This document shows positions 18,124-29,200 of a stretch of 64,000 nucleotides of DNA, piece by piece. Each line of letters opens with the position of its first letter. The first letter of the stretch is position 1. Origin of the DNA: CAZWDO01 sp964632485 [NCBI: uncultured bacterium] (GTDB lineage: Bacteria; JAGOEH01); assembly GCA_964632485.1 (NCBI GenBank), contig CAZWDO010000004.1, positions 218,211-282,210 on the forward strand. Direction: 5' to 3'. Below the pieces are notes generated by a model. It did no database searches. It saw only the letters and a list, made by a program, of their open reading frames with translations, and was not told the DNA's origin. The position numbers and the translations under genes are program-made.

Positions 18124-18975
18124 ATGCCGACTCTGTGCAGTAAAATAATTTCTATTCTGTTATTTTTAATGGTTTTACTCAATGTCGTGCGGGTACCACA
18201 AAACCAAGCGGAGACGGCCAACCATTGGCAATTGGTATGGAGTGATGAGTTCACGGGTACCCGGCTTGATACAAGCAAATGGAATGTGCTGATACGCGAA
18301 TGCAGTAAGCATAATGAACTTCAATATTATGTTCCTGATGAAGTTTATGTTGAAAACGGGCTATTGCGTTTGCGCAGTCGGTTCCGAAAATTCGGCTCTA
18401 AAGAATATACGAGTGGCAGATTAGATACAAGAGGAAAATTTGCTCCAGTCTACGGACGTTTCGAGATTCGGGCAAAATTACCCTCAGGAAAGGGCCTTTG
18501 GCCTGCCCACTGGCTCTATCCACAAAATCGAAATTGGCAGATGGAAATTGTAATGTCAGAAACTGTTGCCAACGGGAAAGAATACTTAATCCCCGAAGAA
18601 CGTCCCTGGTATAGTGAAATTGACATTATGGAATTTCTTGGCCATGAGCCGAGTATTCTTTATGGAACACTCCATTACTACACATTCGATGGTCAAAAAA
18701 AAGCCAGTTCTGGAAAATGGAATGGCCCGGTTAATTATTCCCAGGATTTTCATAATTATACGCTCGAATGGGAACCTGATTCGATTCGCTGGTATATCGA
18801 TGGTCAGCTTATTCACGCGACTACTGAAGGTATCCCTCATACCCCGCATTATCTGATATTAAACACAGCGATTGGGGGAAGTTGGCCTGGAGACCCGGAT
18901 TCGACGACAATCTTCCCTCAATTCCACGACATTGACTATGTCCGGATTTATCATAAAAAACATATTTCTAAGTGA
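18124..18975 (+). CDS. Secreted GH16 endo-beta-glucanase (laminarinase-like)
   Basis: This 283-residue protein has an N-terminal signal peptide (IISILLFLMVLLNVV) and one GH16 domain. The catalytic signature EIDIMEF is present, with nucleophile E165, D167 and acid/base E170. Family context includes LVWSDEFTG at the start, FEIRAKLPSGKGLWPAHWL and the C-terminal DYVRIYH. The family hydrolyses beta-1,3- or mixed-linkage glucans by a retaining mechanism. Unlike many neighbours it has no sorting tail, so it is probably periplasmic or released otherwise. A GGGAG ribosome site precedes the ATG. Confidence 0.92.
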   Translation: MPTLCSKIISILLFLMVLLNVVRVPQNQAETANHWQLVWSDEFTGTRLDTSKWNVLIRECSKHNELQYYVPDEVYVENGLLRLRSRFRKFGSKEYTSGRLDTRGKFAPVYGRFEIRAKLPSGKGLWPAHWLYPQNRNWQMEIVMSETVANGKEYLIPEERPWYSEIDIMEFLGHEPSILYGTLHYYTFDGQKKASSGKWNGPVNYSQDFHNYTLEWEPDSIRWYIDGQLIHATTEGIPHTPHYLILNTAIGGSWPGDPDSTTIFPQFHDIDYVRIYHKKHISK

Positions 18976-18980
18976 ATCTA

Positions 18981-19376
18981 ATGGAAATAAAAATAATATA
19001 CTGTCTAATCAGCATTTTATTTTTAAGCTGTAATACGGATAAGTTCATGAACTATCAATATTCAGATGGTAATAACAATACTTATACAATCACGTATGAA
19101 ATGATTAACTATTATCCACTTGGCAGTGAATTGAGTTCGAGCGGAAACTACAATGGAGGGTGTCGCTTTAGCAAACCTTTATCTAAAACTGATTATCAGC
19201 AGATTCAAAAACTTTTTCAAAAAGCCATTAGTAATAAATCGATACATCTTAAAAGCCGAGTGATGATGTCTGGACTAGTCAAAATTGAAAAAGACGGACA
19301 AATTTATGTCTATATTTTACAACCCGGAAGTCAGGAAAAAATTGCAATTGAGGAGTATTTGGCTCTCTTACATTGA
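18981..19376 (+). CDS. Putative lipoprotein of unknown function
   Basis: This 131-residue protein begins with a hydrophobic stretch ending in a lipobox (LFLSC), so it is likely lipid-anchored. The mature part, with repeated tyrosines and GNYNGGC, matches no family that could be recognised. The ATG at 18981 lies 6 nt after the GH16 stop, and a GTG at 18972 would overlap it. Close spacing suggests co-expression with the glucanase. Confidence 0.55.
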   Translation: MEIKIIYCLISILFLSCNTDKFMNYQYSDGNNNTYTITYEMINYYPLGSELSSSGNYNGGCRFSKPLSKTDYQQIQKLFQKAISNKSIHLKSRVMMSGLVKIEKDGQIYVYILQPGSQEKIAIEEYLALLH

Positions 19377-19445
19377 AAATTGTTACGCTTTTAACTGGAA
19401 TAGGCAGTGGATATTTTTCAATTCTCATTCAAAAAGGAGTATCTA

Positions 19446-19730
19446 ATGATCATTTTTACTGAAAAAAGTATTCATAAGTGGGTTTTCTGGAGGAAAAAGG
19501 GGAAATTTGTATTTTGCCTTTCTTCGGGGTTTCTGTTCAGCATTTTCTATTCTATAGCTATACTTACAACAAAGTGGGCGCTTGGCAGGGAAGATTTTAT
19601 ATACAGCGCTCTTCAAAATGCGTTCTTTATGTTTTTCCCCATGAGTTTTCTGAGTATAGCTCTATGGTATGAGAATGAACGTCGGTATAAAAAATATCTG
19701 GGAAAAAAAAGTATGGACACAGAAGCTTGA
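19446..19730 (+). CDS. Small membrane protein of unknown function
   Basis: This 94-residue protein has two predicted membrane helices (around FCLSSGFLFSIFYSIAIL and NAFFMFFPMSFLSIALWY) and a basic C-terminal tail. AAGGAG lies 7 nt upstream of the ATG at 19446, favouring this over a longer frame from 19407. No family was recognised. Confidence 0.5.
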   Translation: MIIFTEKSIHKWVFWRKKGKFVFCLSSGFLFSIFYSIAILTTKWALGREDFIYSALQNAFFMFFPMSFLSIALWYENERRYKKYLGKKSMDTEA

Positions 19731-20110
19731 TCAACGGCTCATCATTCAAGTTGCAGGAACTTTAAATAAAAATTAGCAATGACATTAAGTGGGGTTAATA
19801 AAGTTACATTCTAATGCGCGATTTTTAACTTATTGCCTTTCACAAAGCTTATTTCTGAAAATTTAAGTGAAAATTGGGAATGAGAAAAGGATCTGGACAC
19901 TTAATACTATCTTGCTGGGGATGAACATGCTAAAAACTGGAATAATTGGCGCTAGCGGTCCAAACTGATTTGCTGTTGCATTTCCGGCTATCGTTTATTG
20001 CATCACTTTGAAAGAAATAGAAATTGAAGTGAATTATTGTATCAGCTTTTTTATCCCTATTTCTAACTCGAATTATGAATAGTAAAATTGTTGCAAAAAG
20101 AGAGGTTTAA

Positions 20111-22432
20111 ATGAAAAAATACTTAAGCATCATTCTGGCGGTACTAGTCTTAAATACCTACGCTCAGACTTATTCCTTGACTTCGCGGCTTTACGATGAT
20201 TCTCAACCGGGGGTGGTCACGATTACCATGGAGCCGGACGCGTATCAATGGATGTTTGAAAATCCTCAAAGCGATTCCCTTCATCGTTGTACATTTCATT
20301 TTACCAATGCGCTGATTGATTCAACAGTTGAAAATGTTGGTATTAGAATCCGAGGCAACACTTCGCGGGAGGCGAATAAAAAGTCATTAAAAATATCATT
20401 TAATGATTTTGAGCCCGGGCGCGAATTTTATGATGTTGATAAAATGAATCTTAATGGAGAACATAATGATCCTTCGATATCAAGAGCCAAACTTTGCTGG
20501 GATATTTTTAACAGCGCCGGAATAAAAGCAAGTAAGGCCGCTCATTGCTACATTTATATTAACGGCGTTTATCATGGAGTCTATGTTTCTGTTGAACATA
20601 TTGACGATGAGTTCCTTAAGAAAAATTTTAACGATGATTCAGGCAACTTGTGGAAATGCCTCTATCCCGCCGATCTTGTCTATAAAGGCTCCGCGGCGTC
20701 AAACTATTATTTCAGCGATGGATTTCCCGCCTATGAACTCACTACAAATGAAGAAACTAATGACTATACACAACTTGCCCGTTTTATAAATCTGATTAAT
20801 AACACCCCATCCGGAAATTTTCAGGATTCGCTTGAAACTATTTTTAACTATGCAGGTTTTCTTGAGTATCAGGCCATCAATTTTCTTACGGGAAGCTGGG
20901 ATGATTACTGGTGTCTGATGAACAACTATTATCTCTACTATGAGCCTTCTGAAGGAAAATTTACCTGGATTCCTTATGATTATGATAATAGTTTTGGAAT
21001 CGATTGGTTTAGTGTTGACTGGGCATCCACAAATCCCTACAGCATTCCTCAGGTCAGCGGAGGCAGTCGTCCGCTGACGGAAAAGATGCTGAATATCAAT
21101 CAGTATCGTGATCTATATACTCATTTTATTCAATTCTACCGAAACAATATAATTAATCCAACAATGTTAAATCTTAGAATTGACTCTCTTAAAAATCTTA
21201 TATCCAATGGCGCTTTTGACGATACATATAGAACTCTGGATTATGGATTTTCTTATAATGATTTTTTAAATTCTTTTACTACATTGCATAATCAGCATGT
21301 TAAATATGGCTTAAAGGATTTCGTCCAGACTAAACATAATTTTACCGGGAGTCAGCTTTCTTATCAGGGAGCAGATCCCATAATCTATAAAACATCGTTT
21401 TCAACGTTTAAACCTGATGCCGGTAGTGAAGTTAGCATTAACGCCGCGGCTTTCGACAGTGATGGTATTGATTCAGTGATTCTTCAAATATTTGATACGA
21501 CTAAATTCCTTATTTCAGAGGTCCCTATGATGTTTTTTCCTGTTTCGGGGACAACTATCGCTGAGGAAGCCGACAACTGGACTGGTAGATACTCAATTTC
21601 TGAATGGAATACAACAGTATATGCTAAAATCCGCGTTAAGGATAGTAAGGGTATTTCTTCTATTTATCCACGCGCGTCCTATTATGAAATAAAAACTCCG
21701 GCGCATAGTGTTCCTGATATCGTGGTAAATGAATTTCTTGCTGATAATGCTGGTGTAACGCCCGATCCTGCAGGCGAAAATGACGACTGGGTCGAGCTTT
21801 ATAATAATACAGGGTCCCCGATTCTCCTTACGGGATTCTATATGACCGATGATATGACCAACCCCACCAAGTGGCGCATGACAGATGAAAACGTTATAAT
21901 TCCCGCTAAAGGTTTTCTGGTGGTGTGGTGCGATGATGATGCCGGCCAGGATGGAGTGCACGCCAGTTTTAAACTTTCAAAAGGCGGTGAATTTATTGGA
22001 ATCGTTGCGGCGGATGGCGTTACTTTTGTAGACTCTCTATCGTTCGGTGAACAATCGACTGATGTGTCTATGGGACGATTCCCGGATGGTTCATCGGAAT
22101 GGATGTTCCTCTCCCCTACTCCTGGTGGGGCGAATCAGGCTGTTTCCATTCATGAAAACCTGTTTACTGAAAAATTTGACATAAAGGCTTATCCCAATCC
22201 ATTTAAGCAGACAGTAAAAATCAGTTTTACGCTTAAGGCAAAATTGGATGTTTCGGTTGAGGTATTCAGTATTCTGGGTTGCTCTGTTTACAGTACAACA
22301 ATGGAAGCGCTGGAGCCCGGGGAGCATAGCCTCTTTTGGAACGCAGGCAGTATCTCCTCTTCCGGAATCTATTTTTGCCGGATTAACGCTGGAAACTATA
22401 ACGCTGTATTAAAGTTTATGCTATTAAAATAA
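20111..22432 (+). CDS. Secreted CotH-family protein with lamin-tail domain and type IX-like sorting tail
   Basis: This 773-residue protein has, in order, a signal peptide (residues 1-18), a CotH kinase-like domain, an Ig/Fn-like segment, a lamin-tail domain (about 535-680, VVNEFLADN...WVELYN) and a C-terminal tail. The CotH domain shows RIRGNTSR (79-86) and YDYDNSFG (about 289), the conserved Asp pair. The tail starts YPNPFKQ and ends KFMLLK. Bacillus CotH phosphorylates a spore coat protein, but the substrate of such secreted homologues is unknown. The 380-nt gap upstream shows no clear gene, only a 13-codon Rossmann-like start at 19927. Confidence 0.85.
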   Translation: MKKYLSIILAVLVLNTYAQTYSLTSRLYDDSQPGVVTITMEPDAYQWMFENPQSDSLHRCTFHFTNALIDSTVENVGIRIRGNTSREANKKSLKISFNDFEPGREFYDVDKMNLNGEHNDPSISRAKLCWDIFNSAGIKASKAAHCYIYINGVYHGVYVSVEHIDDEFLKKNFNDDSGNLWKCLYPADLVYKGSAASNYYFSDGFPAYELTTNEETNDYTQLARFINLINNTPSGNFQDSLETIFNYAGFLEYQAINFLTGSWDDYWCLMNNYYLYYEPSEGKFTWIPYDYDNSFGIDWFSVDWASTNPYSIPQVSGGSRPLTEKMLNINQYRDLYTHFIQFYRNNIINPTMLNLRIDSLKNLISNGAFDDTYRTLDYGFSYNDFLNSFTTLHNQHVKYGLKDFVQTKHNFTGSQLSYQGADPIIYKTSFSTFKPDAGSEVSINAAAFDSDGIDSVILQIFDTTKFLISEVPMMFFPVSGTTIAEEADNWTGRYSISEWNTTVYAKIRVKDSKGISSIYPRASYYEIKTPAHSVPDIVVNEFLADNAGVTPDPAGENDDWVELYNNTGSPILLTGFYMTDDMTNPTKWRMTDENVIIPAKGFLVVWCDDDAGQDGVHASFKLSKGGEFIGIVAADGVTFVDSLSFGEQSTDVSMGRFPDGSSEWMFLSPTPGGANQAVSIHENLFTEKFDIKAYPNPFKQTVKISFTLKAKLDVSVEVFSILGCSVYSTTMEALEPGEHSLFWNAGSISSSGIYFCRINAGNYNAVLKFMLLK

Positions 22433-22554
22433 ATTCATTACCAGGGAAGAGTCCTCGCTGGACTTTCTGGCTGCTTGGCAATTAATAATTTGAGCGTGTT
22501 CATTAGAAATATTTAGGCAAAAATAGTATCTGAGAAAAACTTAGGGAGAGCAAT

Positions 22555-25428
22555 ATGGCTACCGACCGCACTAAAATTAAACCAATTTACTTGATAATTG
22601 GATTCCTGTTGTTTTCTAACCTTTCATCACTTTATGGCGCATATCTGCAGAATAATCCGGTTACTATTTTTCAACCAGACGGTGAAAGAATTAACTGTTA
22701 TGAATCAGGAGATGAGTTTTACAATTTTTTGCACGATCAGTCGGGATATGTAATAATAAAAAACCCTGAAACTGGTTATTTTTATTATGCGGAAAACAAC
22801 AGCGCCGGCGATTTGGTTCCGACAAACTATTTAATTAATAAGATTGATCCCCGGCAAGTGGGACTGGAAAAATGGATTATGATTTCCAAGGAAAGATATG
22901 TTAAGTCTAAAGAGGAGTACATAAAAATTTTTAATAATCAAGAAAAAATCAAAATCAAAGCTCCCATATCAGGTATGATTAATAGTATTTGTATATTGAT
23001 AAAATTCTCTGATCAGACTGAATTTATTTCTCCACGATCATTTTATGATGAACGGTTTAACGCAATGAGCGGAGTACAATCGTTAAAAAGCTACTATGAT
23101 GAAGTTTCCTATGGAAATTTGGAAGTAAATACGACAATTTATCCTCAATGCGCCTCAACTATAAACCTATCATATAGTTCCCCGCATCCGCGAATGTATT
23201 TCAGTCCGTATAATTCGGCAAGCAATCGTCTGGGCTATAGAAATTTACGAGAGGCAAGGTTAAGAGAACACTCATTGCTTAAAGATGCTATCGAGAGCAT
23301 ATCATCCCAAATTCCTGCAAATTTAGTGTTAGATATGAATGGAGATGGTTATAACGATAATCTGTGTATAATACTCAGGGGTGAGAATGGCGCTTGGGCG
23401 GACGTCGGATTATGGGCTCACAGTGGGGTTTTAGATACGTATGAAATTAGCGTAAATGGCGCTAGGTTCTATAATTATGCCATCCAACCGGAAACTCAGA
23501 ATAATGTTTATACTTTATGCCATGAAATGTTTCATGTTTTAGGAGCCCCTGATCTTTATACATATTTCAATTACGACAACCCGGTTGGCAGTTGGGATAT
23601 TATGGCATCATCCTTTGTTCACATGGGCTCTCATATGAAATACAAATATAGTAATGGCTTATGGATTAGCCAGGAGACGGAAATCACTCAATCCGGAACC
23701 TATACATTAAATCCCTTAACATCTTCAAGCAATAACTGTTATAAAATAAAATCTCCATATTCCGATGATGAGTATTTTATTCTGGAATATCGCTTAAAAT
23801 CCGGAATGTACGAACTAAATGTTCCCAACAGTGGATTGATTATTTATAGAATTAATAAAACAGTGTTTGGCAATAATTATGGTCCGCCATACGAAGAATA
23901 TATATACCGTCAACATGGCAGCCCCTTATCCCAGGGGAATATTAATAATGCCAATTTCGGGCCAACTTCGGGTAGAACAGAGTTTAATGATTTTACAACG
24001 AATCCTTATTGCTTTTTGGAAGATGGTTCAGCCGGGGGGATTTATATTACCAATATAACTGAACCCGGAGCAACAATTTCTTTTGATGTTGTGATTATAA
24101 ACTGCAAAATAAGTTCACCAGCAAATAATGAAATTATAACTATCAATTCCGATGTCAATATTGAAGTAACTCCATCCGATAGCAGTAGTGTTAGTCAAAT
24201 TGAGTTTTATATTGATAATAATTATATATATACTGATAGTACTTTTCCGTTTTCTTATCTGTGGAATACATCGGCCGGGTTTAACTCTGGAATCCACTAT
24301 ATCAAAGTAAAAGCTATTGGTTCAAACAATGTGAATAAAGAGGATCAAATTCAAATAGTATTAACGAACGGAGAACCAATATTAACTCTAACGTTTCCAG
24401 AAAATAATAGTATGGTTAATGCCGGATCGGAAATAATGATTTCGGCTGAACTCATAGATCCATTGCAAACAATTTCGCGGGTTAGTTTTTATGTTAATAA
24501 CGAATTAATTGAGTCAGACCTTCAAACCCCATATCAATGCCTTTGGCATACAATAGGATGCATGCCCGGGATTTATAATATCCAAGCAATTGCAATGGAT
24601 AATGATAACATTGTAAAAATAGATGAAATTAAAGTATCGATTATACATGAGTTGCTTTTTGAAGATTTTGAAGGAAGCTGGCCCCCGGCGGGATGGAGTG
24701 TCAATTCATCTGCCTATGGTTGGTATCAAAGTGATAAATTTCCCTACTCCGGTGAAAAATCGGCGGCAACCAGAAATTATCATGCTGCGGGTGAAGCGGT
24801 TTTAACAACTCCTCAGATTAGCATTCCAAATTCAGGAGCCCAACTTGATTATTACTGGATTGATCGGAGTTTGGATGTGACTTTAAAAAAAGCAATGATT
24901 GCAGGCCATGATTCCACATTTTGTGAAATATCGATAGATCAGGCAAACTGGGAGAAACTTTCTGTGTTATCAGCCCCGGATGCCCAGATTGAGTATTCAC
25001 ATGTGGTAGTTGATCTGAATGCGTATGCGGGGCAACAGGTTTATATACGATGGCGGGATATTTCCGATGAATCCTTATATACTCAGGGGAGTTCGCTGGA
25101 TAAAATCAGAGTGGCAGCAGTAATGACTGGAATTGATGAAGAGAAAGGTGAAACAGCGCTGCCAAAAATAATAACTCTTTATCAAAATTTTCCGAATCCA
25201 TTTAATTTTACAACGACGATTCGATATTTTTTGCCAGTTGGACAATATGTGAAAATAAGGGTATTTGATATTATAGGTACTGAAGTTGCTGTAATAATCA
25301 ATAAAAACCTCACAGCCGGATTGCATCAAGTTGTATTTAATGGAAGTAAACTTGCTGTGGGGCAATATTTTTATAAAATTGAGGGAGAGGGATTCTCCGG
25401 CGTTCGAAAAATGATATTGATTAAGTAG
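22555..25428 (+). CDS. Secreted M6-family metalloprotease with Ig-like domains and sorting tail
   Basis: This 957-residue protein has a signal peptide, a propeptide-like region (about 30-140) and an M6 (immune inhibitor A-like) peptidase domain. The zinc site HEMFHVLGAPDLY starts at H323, with E324 catalytic and H327 as second ligand. Two bacterial Ig-like repeats follow (about 518-700), then a jelly-roll or cleaved-adhesin-like segment (FEDFEGSWPPAGW, about 702-860). The tail has YQNFPNPFN and ends RKMILIK. GGAGAG lies just before the ATG. It probably degrades extracellular protein. Confidence 0.9.
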   Translation: MATDRTKIKPIYLIIGFLLFSNLSSLYGAYLQNNPVTIFQPDGERINCYESGDEFYNFLHDQSGYVIIKNPETGYFYYAENNSAGDLVPTNYLINKIDPRQVGLEKWIMISKERYVKSKEEYIKIFNNQEKIKIKAPISGMINSICILIKFSDQTEFISPRSFYDERFNAMSGVQSLKSYYDEVSYGNLEVNTTIYPQCASTINLSYSSPHPRMYFSPYNSASNRLGYRNLREARLREHSLLKDAIESISSQIPANLVLDMNGDGYNDNLCIILRGENGAWADVGLWAHSGVLDTYEISVNGARFYNYAIQPETQNNVYTLCHEMFHVLGAPDLYTYFNYDNPVGSWDIMASSFVHMGSHMKYKYSNGLWISQETEITQSGTYTLNPLTSSSNNCYKIKSPYSDDEYFILEYRLKSGMYELNVPNSGLIIYRINKTVFGNNYGPPYEEYIYRQHGSPLSQGNINNANFGPTSGRTEFNDFTTNPYCFLEDGSAGGIYITNITEPGATISFDVVIINCKISSPANNEIITINSDVNIEVTPSDSSSVSQIEFYIDNNYIYTDSTFPFSYLWNTSAGFNSGIHYIKVKAIGSNNVNKEDQIQIVLTNGEPILTLTFPENNSMVNAGSEIMISAELIDPLQTISRVSFYVNNELIESDLQTPYQCLWHTIGCMPGIYNIQAIAMDNDNIVKIDEIKVSIIHELLFEDFEGSWPPAGWSVNSSAYGWYQSDKFPYSGEKSAATRNYHAAGEAVLTTPQISIPNSGAQLDYYWIDRSLDVTLKKAMIAGHDSTFCEISIDQANWEKLSVLSAPDAQIEYSHVVVDLNAYAGQQVYIRWRDISDESLYTQGSSLDKIRVAAVMTGIDEEKGETALPKIITLYQNFPNPFNFTTTIRYFLPVGQYVKIRVFDIIGTEVAVIINKNLTAGLHQVVFNGSKLAVGQYFYKIEGEGFSGVRKMILIK

Positions 25429-25529
25429 ATGAAAGCGCAATTTTTTTGGCGGGTTTCCGATCCCGTCACTTCGTTTTGAAGGTGTTGCGTTATGAAAATG
25501 ATAAAATATCCGGCAAAGGAGGAAATAAA

Positions 25530-26045
25530 ATGAAATTTCAAATCAGACAGGCGAAATCAAAATATATCTTCATTTTGTTTATTTTTTTTGTTTTCAATTG
25601 TTTTCAAAATTATATCTATGCTCAAGTTTCAAGAGCAGTGGTGGATGAAGAATTAAAATCCGTTGAAAAAACGATTAATGATGTTTTTGGCTGGGCTGTG
25701 AATAAGGATTTTGAATTGTTTTTCAACACAATTTCAGACGATTCCTGTTTTGTCAGCGTAACACCTTATAAGAGAGTTAAGTTTGGCGTGCAAGCTGTGA
25801 AAAATGACACAGCATTTTGGGCAAGTGATAGTTTTAAAGCCATCCGACATGAGCTGTATGATTTGAAAATTAATTTTTCTTCAGATCGAAACGTGGCATG
25901 GTTCTATTGTATGGTGGATGATATTAACACATGGAACGGTGAGCCGGCGAATTGGGAACAAGTAAGGTGGACAGGTGTCCTGGAAAAAAGAAACGGGACA
26001 TGGCGAGTAGTCCAGCAGCATTTTTCCTGGCCAAAAGAAAATTAG
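25530..26045 (+). CDS. Exported SnoaL/NTF2-like protein (paralogue of 44099-44587)
   Basis: This 171-residue protein has a signal peptide ending around YIYAQ and a single SnoaL/DUF4440-like domain. It shares long identical blocks with the protein at 44099-44587, including DLKINFS, GEPANWE and RWTGVLEKRN. A strong AAAGGAGG precedes the ATG at 25530; the frame is open to 25446 but that part is unlikely. It lies upstream of the first binding-protein histidine kinase. The fold often serves as a ligand-binding or enzyme pocket, and no catalytic assignment is made. Confidence 0.75.
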   Translation: MKFQIRQAKSKYIFILFIFFVFNCFQNYIYAQVSRAVVDEELKSVEKTINDVFGWAVNKDFELFFNTISDDSCFVSVTPYKRVKFGVQAVKNDTAFWASDSFKAIRHELYDLKINFSSDRNVAWFYCMVDDINTWNGEPANWEQVRWTGVLEKRNGTWRVVQQHFSWPKEN

Positions 26046-26113
26046 ATGATCATTGAAAATGGAGTTTTGATAAAACAATACTGAATCCGTATTTTGCTCT
26101 TTTAAAATTAAAC

Positions 26114-26141
26114 TTGCAAAGTGAGAGAAACGGTGTATATT
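26114..26141 (+). promoter_or_regulatory. Candidate promoter for the binding-protein histidine kinase
   Basis: TTGCAA (26114-26119), a 16-nt spacer and TATATT (26136-26141) lie about 30 nt before a short leader ORF and 100 nt before the kinase gene. Both boxes are imperfect. Confidence 0.35.
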
Positions 26142-26172
26142 ATGATTAATATGCAAAAAGGAGCGTGATTCA

Positions 26173-26244
26173 ATGCAAAAAAGGGTTGAGGGAGACATAA
26201 CAGCCTCATGTAGGGTAGCTTATTTTGGGAGTTTGATTCTATGA
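26173..26244 (+). CDS. Possible 23-codon leader ORF coupled to the histidine kinase gene
   Basis: An ATG at 26173 with AAGGAG 9 nt upstream opens a 23-residue ORF. Its TGA stop overlaps an ATG at 26241 in the ATGA arrangement, and that ATG is in frame with the histidine kinase. Such overlap is typical of translational coupling. The peptide (begins MQKRVEGDI) matches nothing known to me, so it may be regulatory or chance. Confidence 0.3.
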   Translation: MQKRVEGDITASCRVAYFGSLIL

Positions 26245-26282
26245 AGTTTATAGGTAAACTGGAAAACGAAAGGGAAGGAGAA

Positions 26283-29200
26283 ATGCAAAATATTGTTAAT
26301 TACAGCAAGGTGTTACGTTGTTTATATTTATCAATTTTTTTGTTTGTCATTCTTGTCATTTTCCTTCAAATTCCGGTATTTTCCCAAACACAAAATTCCG
26401 GTAAGAATCTGGATAAAATTACGATCAGTCTGAAATGGTATCATCAGTTTCAGTTTGCGGGGTACTATGCTGCAATTAGCCAGGGTTTTTATGCCGAAGA
26501 GGGATTGGATGTGAGGTTGACGACGCCCGAAAAAGGAGCGCTTCCGGTAGAATCCGTGGTAAAGGGCATTTCTGAATATGGAATATCCTCCGCTGACCTG
26601 ATTAAATCAAGAGTAGCTGGGATGCCGATTGTGGTAGTGGCTGTCATTTTTCAGCATTCTCCGATTATTCTTTTGTCCCGAAGTGATCGCAATCTTCGCT
26701 ATTTGTCGGATTATGTCGGTAAAACAATCATGGCGAGCGATGATGATTTGCCTGAAATCAAGGCAATGTTTGTCAAGGAAGGAATTGATCCTGATTTCAT
26801 CCATTTTATTCCCCATACTTGGACGATAGAGCCTTTGATTAGTGGAACGGCGGATGCTTCTGTCGATTATTTGACGAACGAGCCCAATCTGCTGCGCATC
26901 AGCGGTGTGGAACCCTATATTATCCAGCCCATTGATTATGGAATCGATTTCTATGGAGATGCAATTTTTACTACTGAACAGGAGATTAAAACTAACCCCG
27001 ATCGGGTTAATGCTGTTAAAATGGCCACGCTTAAAGGGTGGGAATATGCGCTTGAGCATATCGACGAAATGATTGAACAGATTTTAACTATGCCGGGAGT
27101 CACTGAAAGAGGCGTAACCCGGGAACATTTGCGTTATGAAGCGGAGCAAATCATTAAGCTGGTTCAACCGAAATTGGTTGAACTTGGGCATATAAATCCT
27201 GCAAGATGGGAACGAATGGGCAAGGCTTATGCTCAATTTGGTGGAATAAAAAAAGATTTTTCGCTGGATGGATTTATCTATAGTCCGCAGGAAGATCATT
27301 TCCGTTATCTGAAGCTGCTCTATGTTTCCTTTGGTTTAATTGGTTTCATCACGCTGATTGCCATTATGATTTTATTTTGGAATCGTCAATTGAGAGCGGC
27401 TGTAAAACGGCGGACATTGGAGTTGAAAAACAATCAATCCTATCTTCAAAGTATATTTGATGCCTGCCCGGACGCTATTTTCATTCATGATGCCGAAACA
27501 GGTGAGATACTGGATATTAATCAGTCGATGTGTAAAATGTTTAAATGCTCCCGGGATCAGGCGCTTGAATTGGATGTTGGAAAACTTAGCCAGGGGAAAT
27601 GGCCCTACACTCAGCAAGCCGCGCTTGAATGGTTGAAAAAAGCGGGGAAAAACGGGTCACAATCGTTTCAATGGCTATCAAAACGTTTGGATAGCACACT
27701 TTTTTGGTTGGAAGTCAATATCAATTTCTTCACACTAAGTGACGGGTCGAAACGTTTTCTTGTTCTGGCCCGGGATATTACGGAACGTAAGATTACTGAA
27801 GACACCTTATTTCAGGTCATTGAAAAAAATCCAATGTCAATTCAGATCGTCGATAAAAATGGATTTACATTGAAAGTCAATCCCTCTCATACATCGCTTT
27901 TTGGCGCTATTCCACCACTTTCCTATACGGTTTTTGATGATCAGCAGCTAAAAAATTTCGGGCATGATGGGTTAATGGGGTTGGCGCGAGAGGGAAATGC
28001 AGTGGTATTCCCAGATTTCACTTACAATGCGCATCATGTGAATCCGGATTTTCCTGATCAGCCGATATGGATAAAAATGATTGTGTTCCCATTGATTGAT
28101 ATGAATGGCGAACCGTATCAATATGTTTTAATGCATGAAAATATAACGGAGCGGAAATTGGCCGAAAATGCGCTTCGCAATAGTGAGGAAAACCTCAGAA
28201 CAACATTATCTTCCATCGGGGATGCAGTCATTGCCACGGATGCAAAAGGCGCGGTTGCCCGCATGAATCCGATAGCGGAACAATTGACCGGTTGGTTATT
28301 CACAGAAGCGAAGGGAAAAAATCTCAAGGACGTGTTCCATATTGTCAGCGCAGATACTCGTCAATTTTTAGAAGATCCATCGGAAAAAGTATTGGCAACC
28401 GGGGAAATGGTTGGATTGGCCAATCATACGATGCTAATTTCTCGTAGCGGCCTTGAATATCAGATTGCGGATTCGGGGGCGCCGATTAGGGATGATAGCG
28501 GGAAAATAACGGGAGTTGTGCTGGTTTTCAGAGATGTTACCGAGGAATATGCCCTTCAGAAACAAATATGGCAAAGTCAGAAAATGGAGGCGATCGGTCA
28601 ATTGGCGGGTGGAATCGCGCATGATTTCAACAATCTGCTTGGCGGGATATTTGGTTATATTGATTTGGCCTACTACGCCAATAAAGACGCCAAGGTAAAG
28701 GAATATCTTGAACAGACACGGAATACGTTAAATAGAGCCCGCGGTTTGACACATCATCTGTTGACTTTTTCAAAAGGGGGAACCCCTGTAAAAACCACTG
28801 ATCATCTCTTCCCATTTGTCGAAGAGAATGCCCGGTTTGCTCTTAGCGGTTCAAATATCTTATGCCGGCTGGAAATATCGGATAACCTCCTTCCCTGTTC
28901 TTATGATAAAAATCTTTTAGGGCAGGTTATTGACAATATTGTAATTAATGCGAAACAAGCAATGCCAATGGGCGGTGATATTGTAATTTCCGCTAAAAAT
29001 GTTTCCATATCCGAACGTAATTATTTAAACCTGCCTGAGGGTAGTTATGTAAAACTATCCATCAAGGATAGCGGTATCGGTATTCCAAAAGAATTACACT
29101 CTCGCATATTCGATCCATTCTTTACCACTAAATCTACCGGGCATGGGCTGGGGTTGGCAACCTGTTACTCAATAATAAAACAGCATAACGGTTCGATTGA

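Noticed and set aside
19927-19968. 13-codon ORF MLKTGIIGASGPN resembling a Rossmann N terminus, in the gap before the CotH gene
   Set aside because: Too short, stops at once, and no continuing frame with the same fold; could be chance or a fossil.
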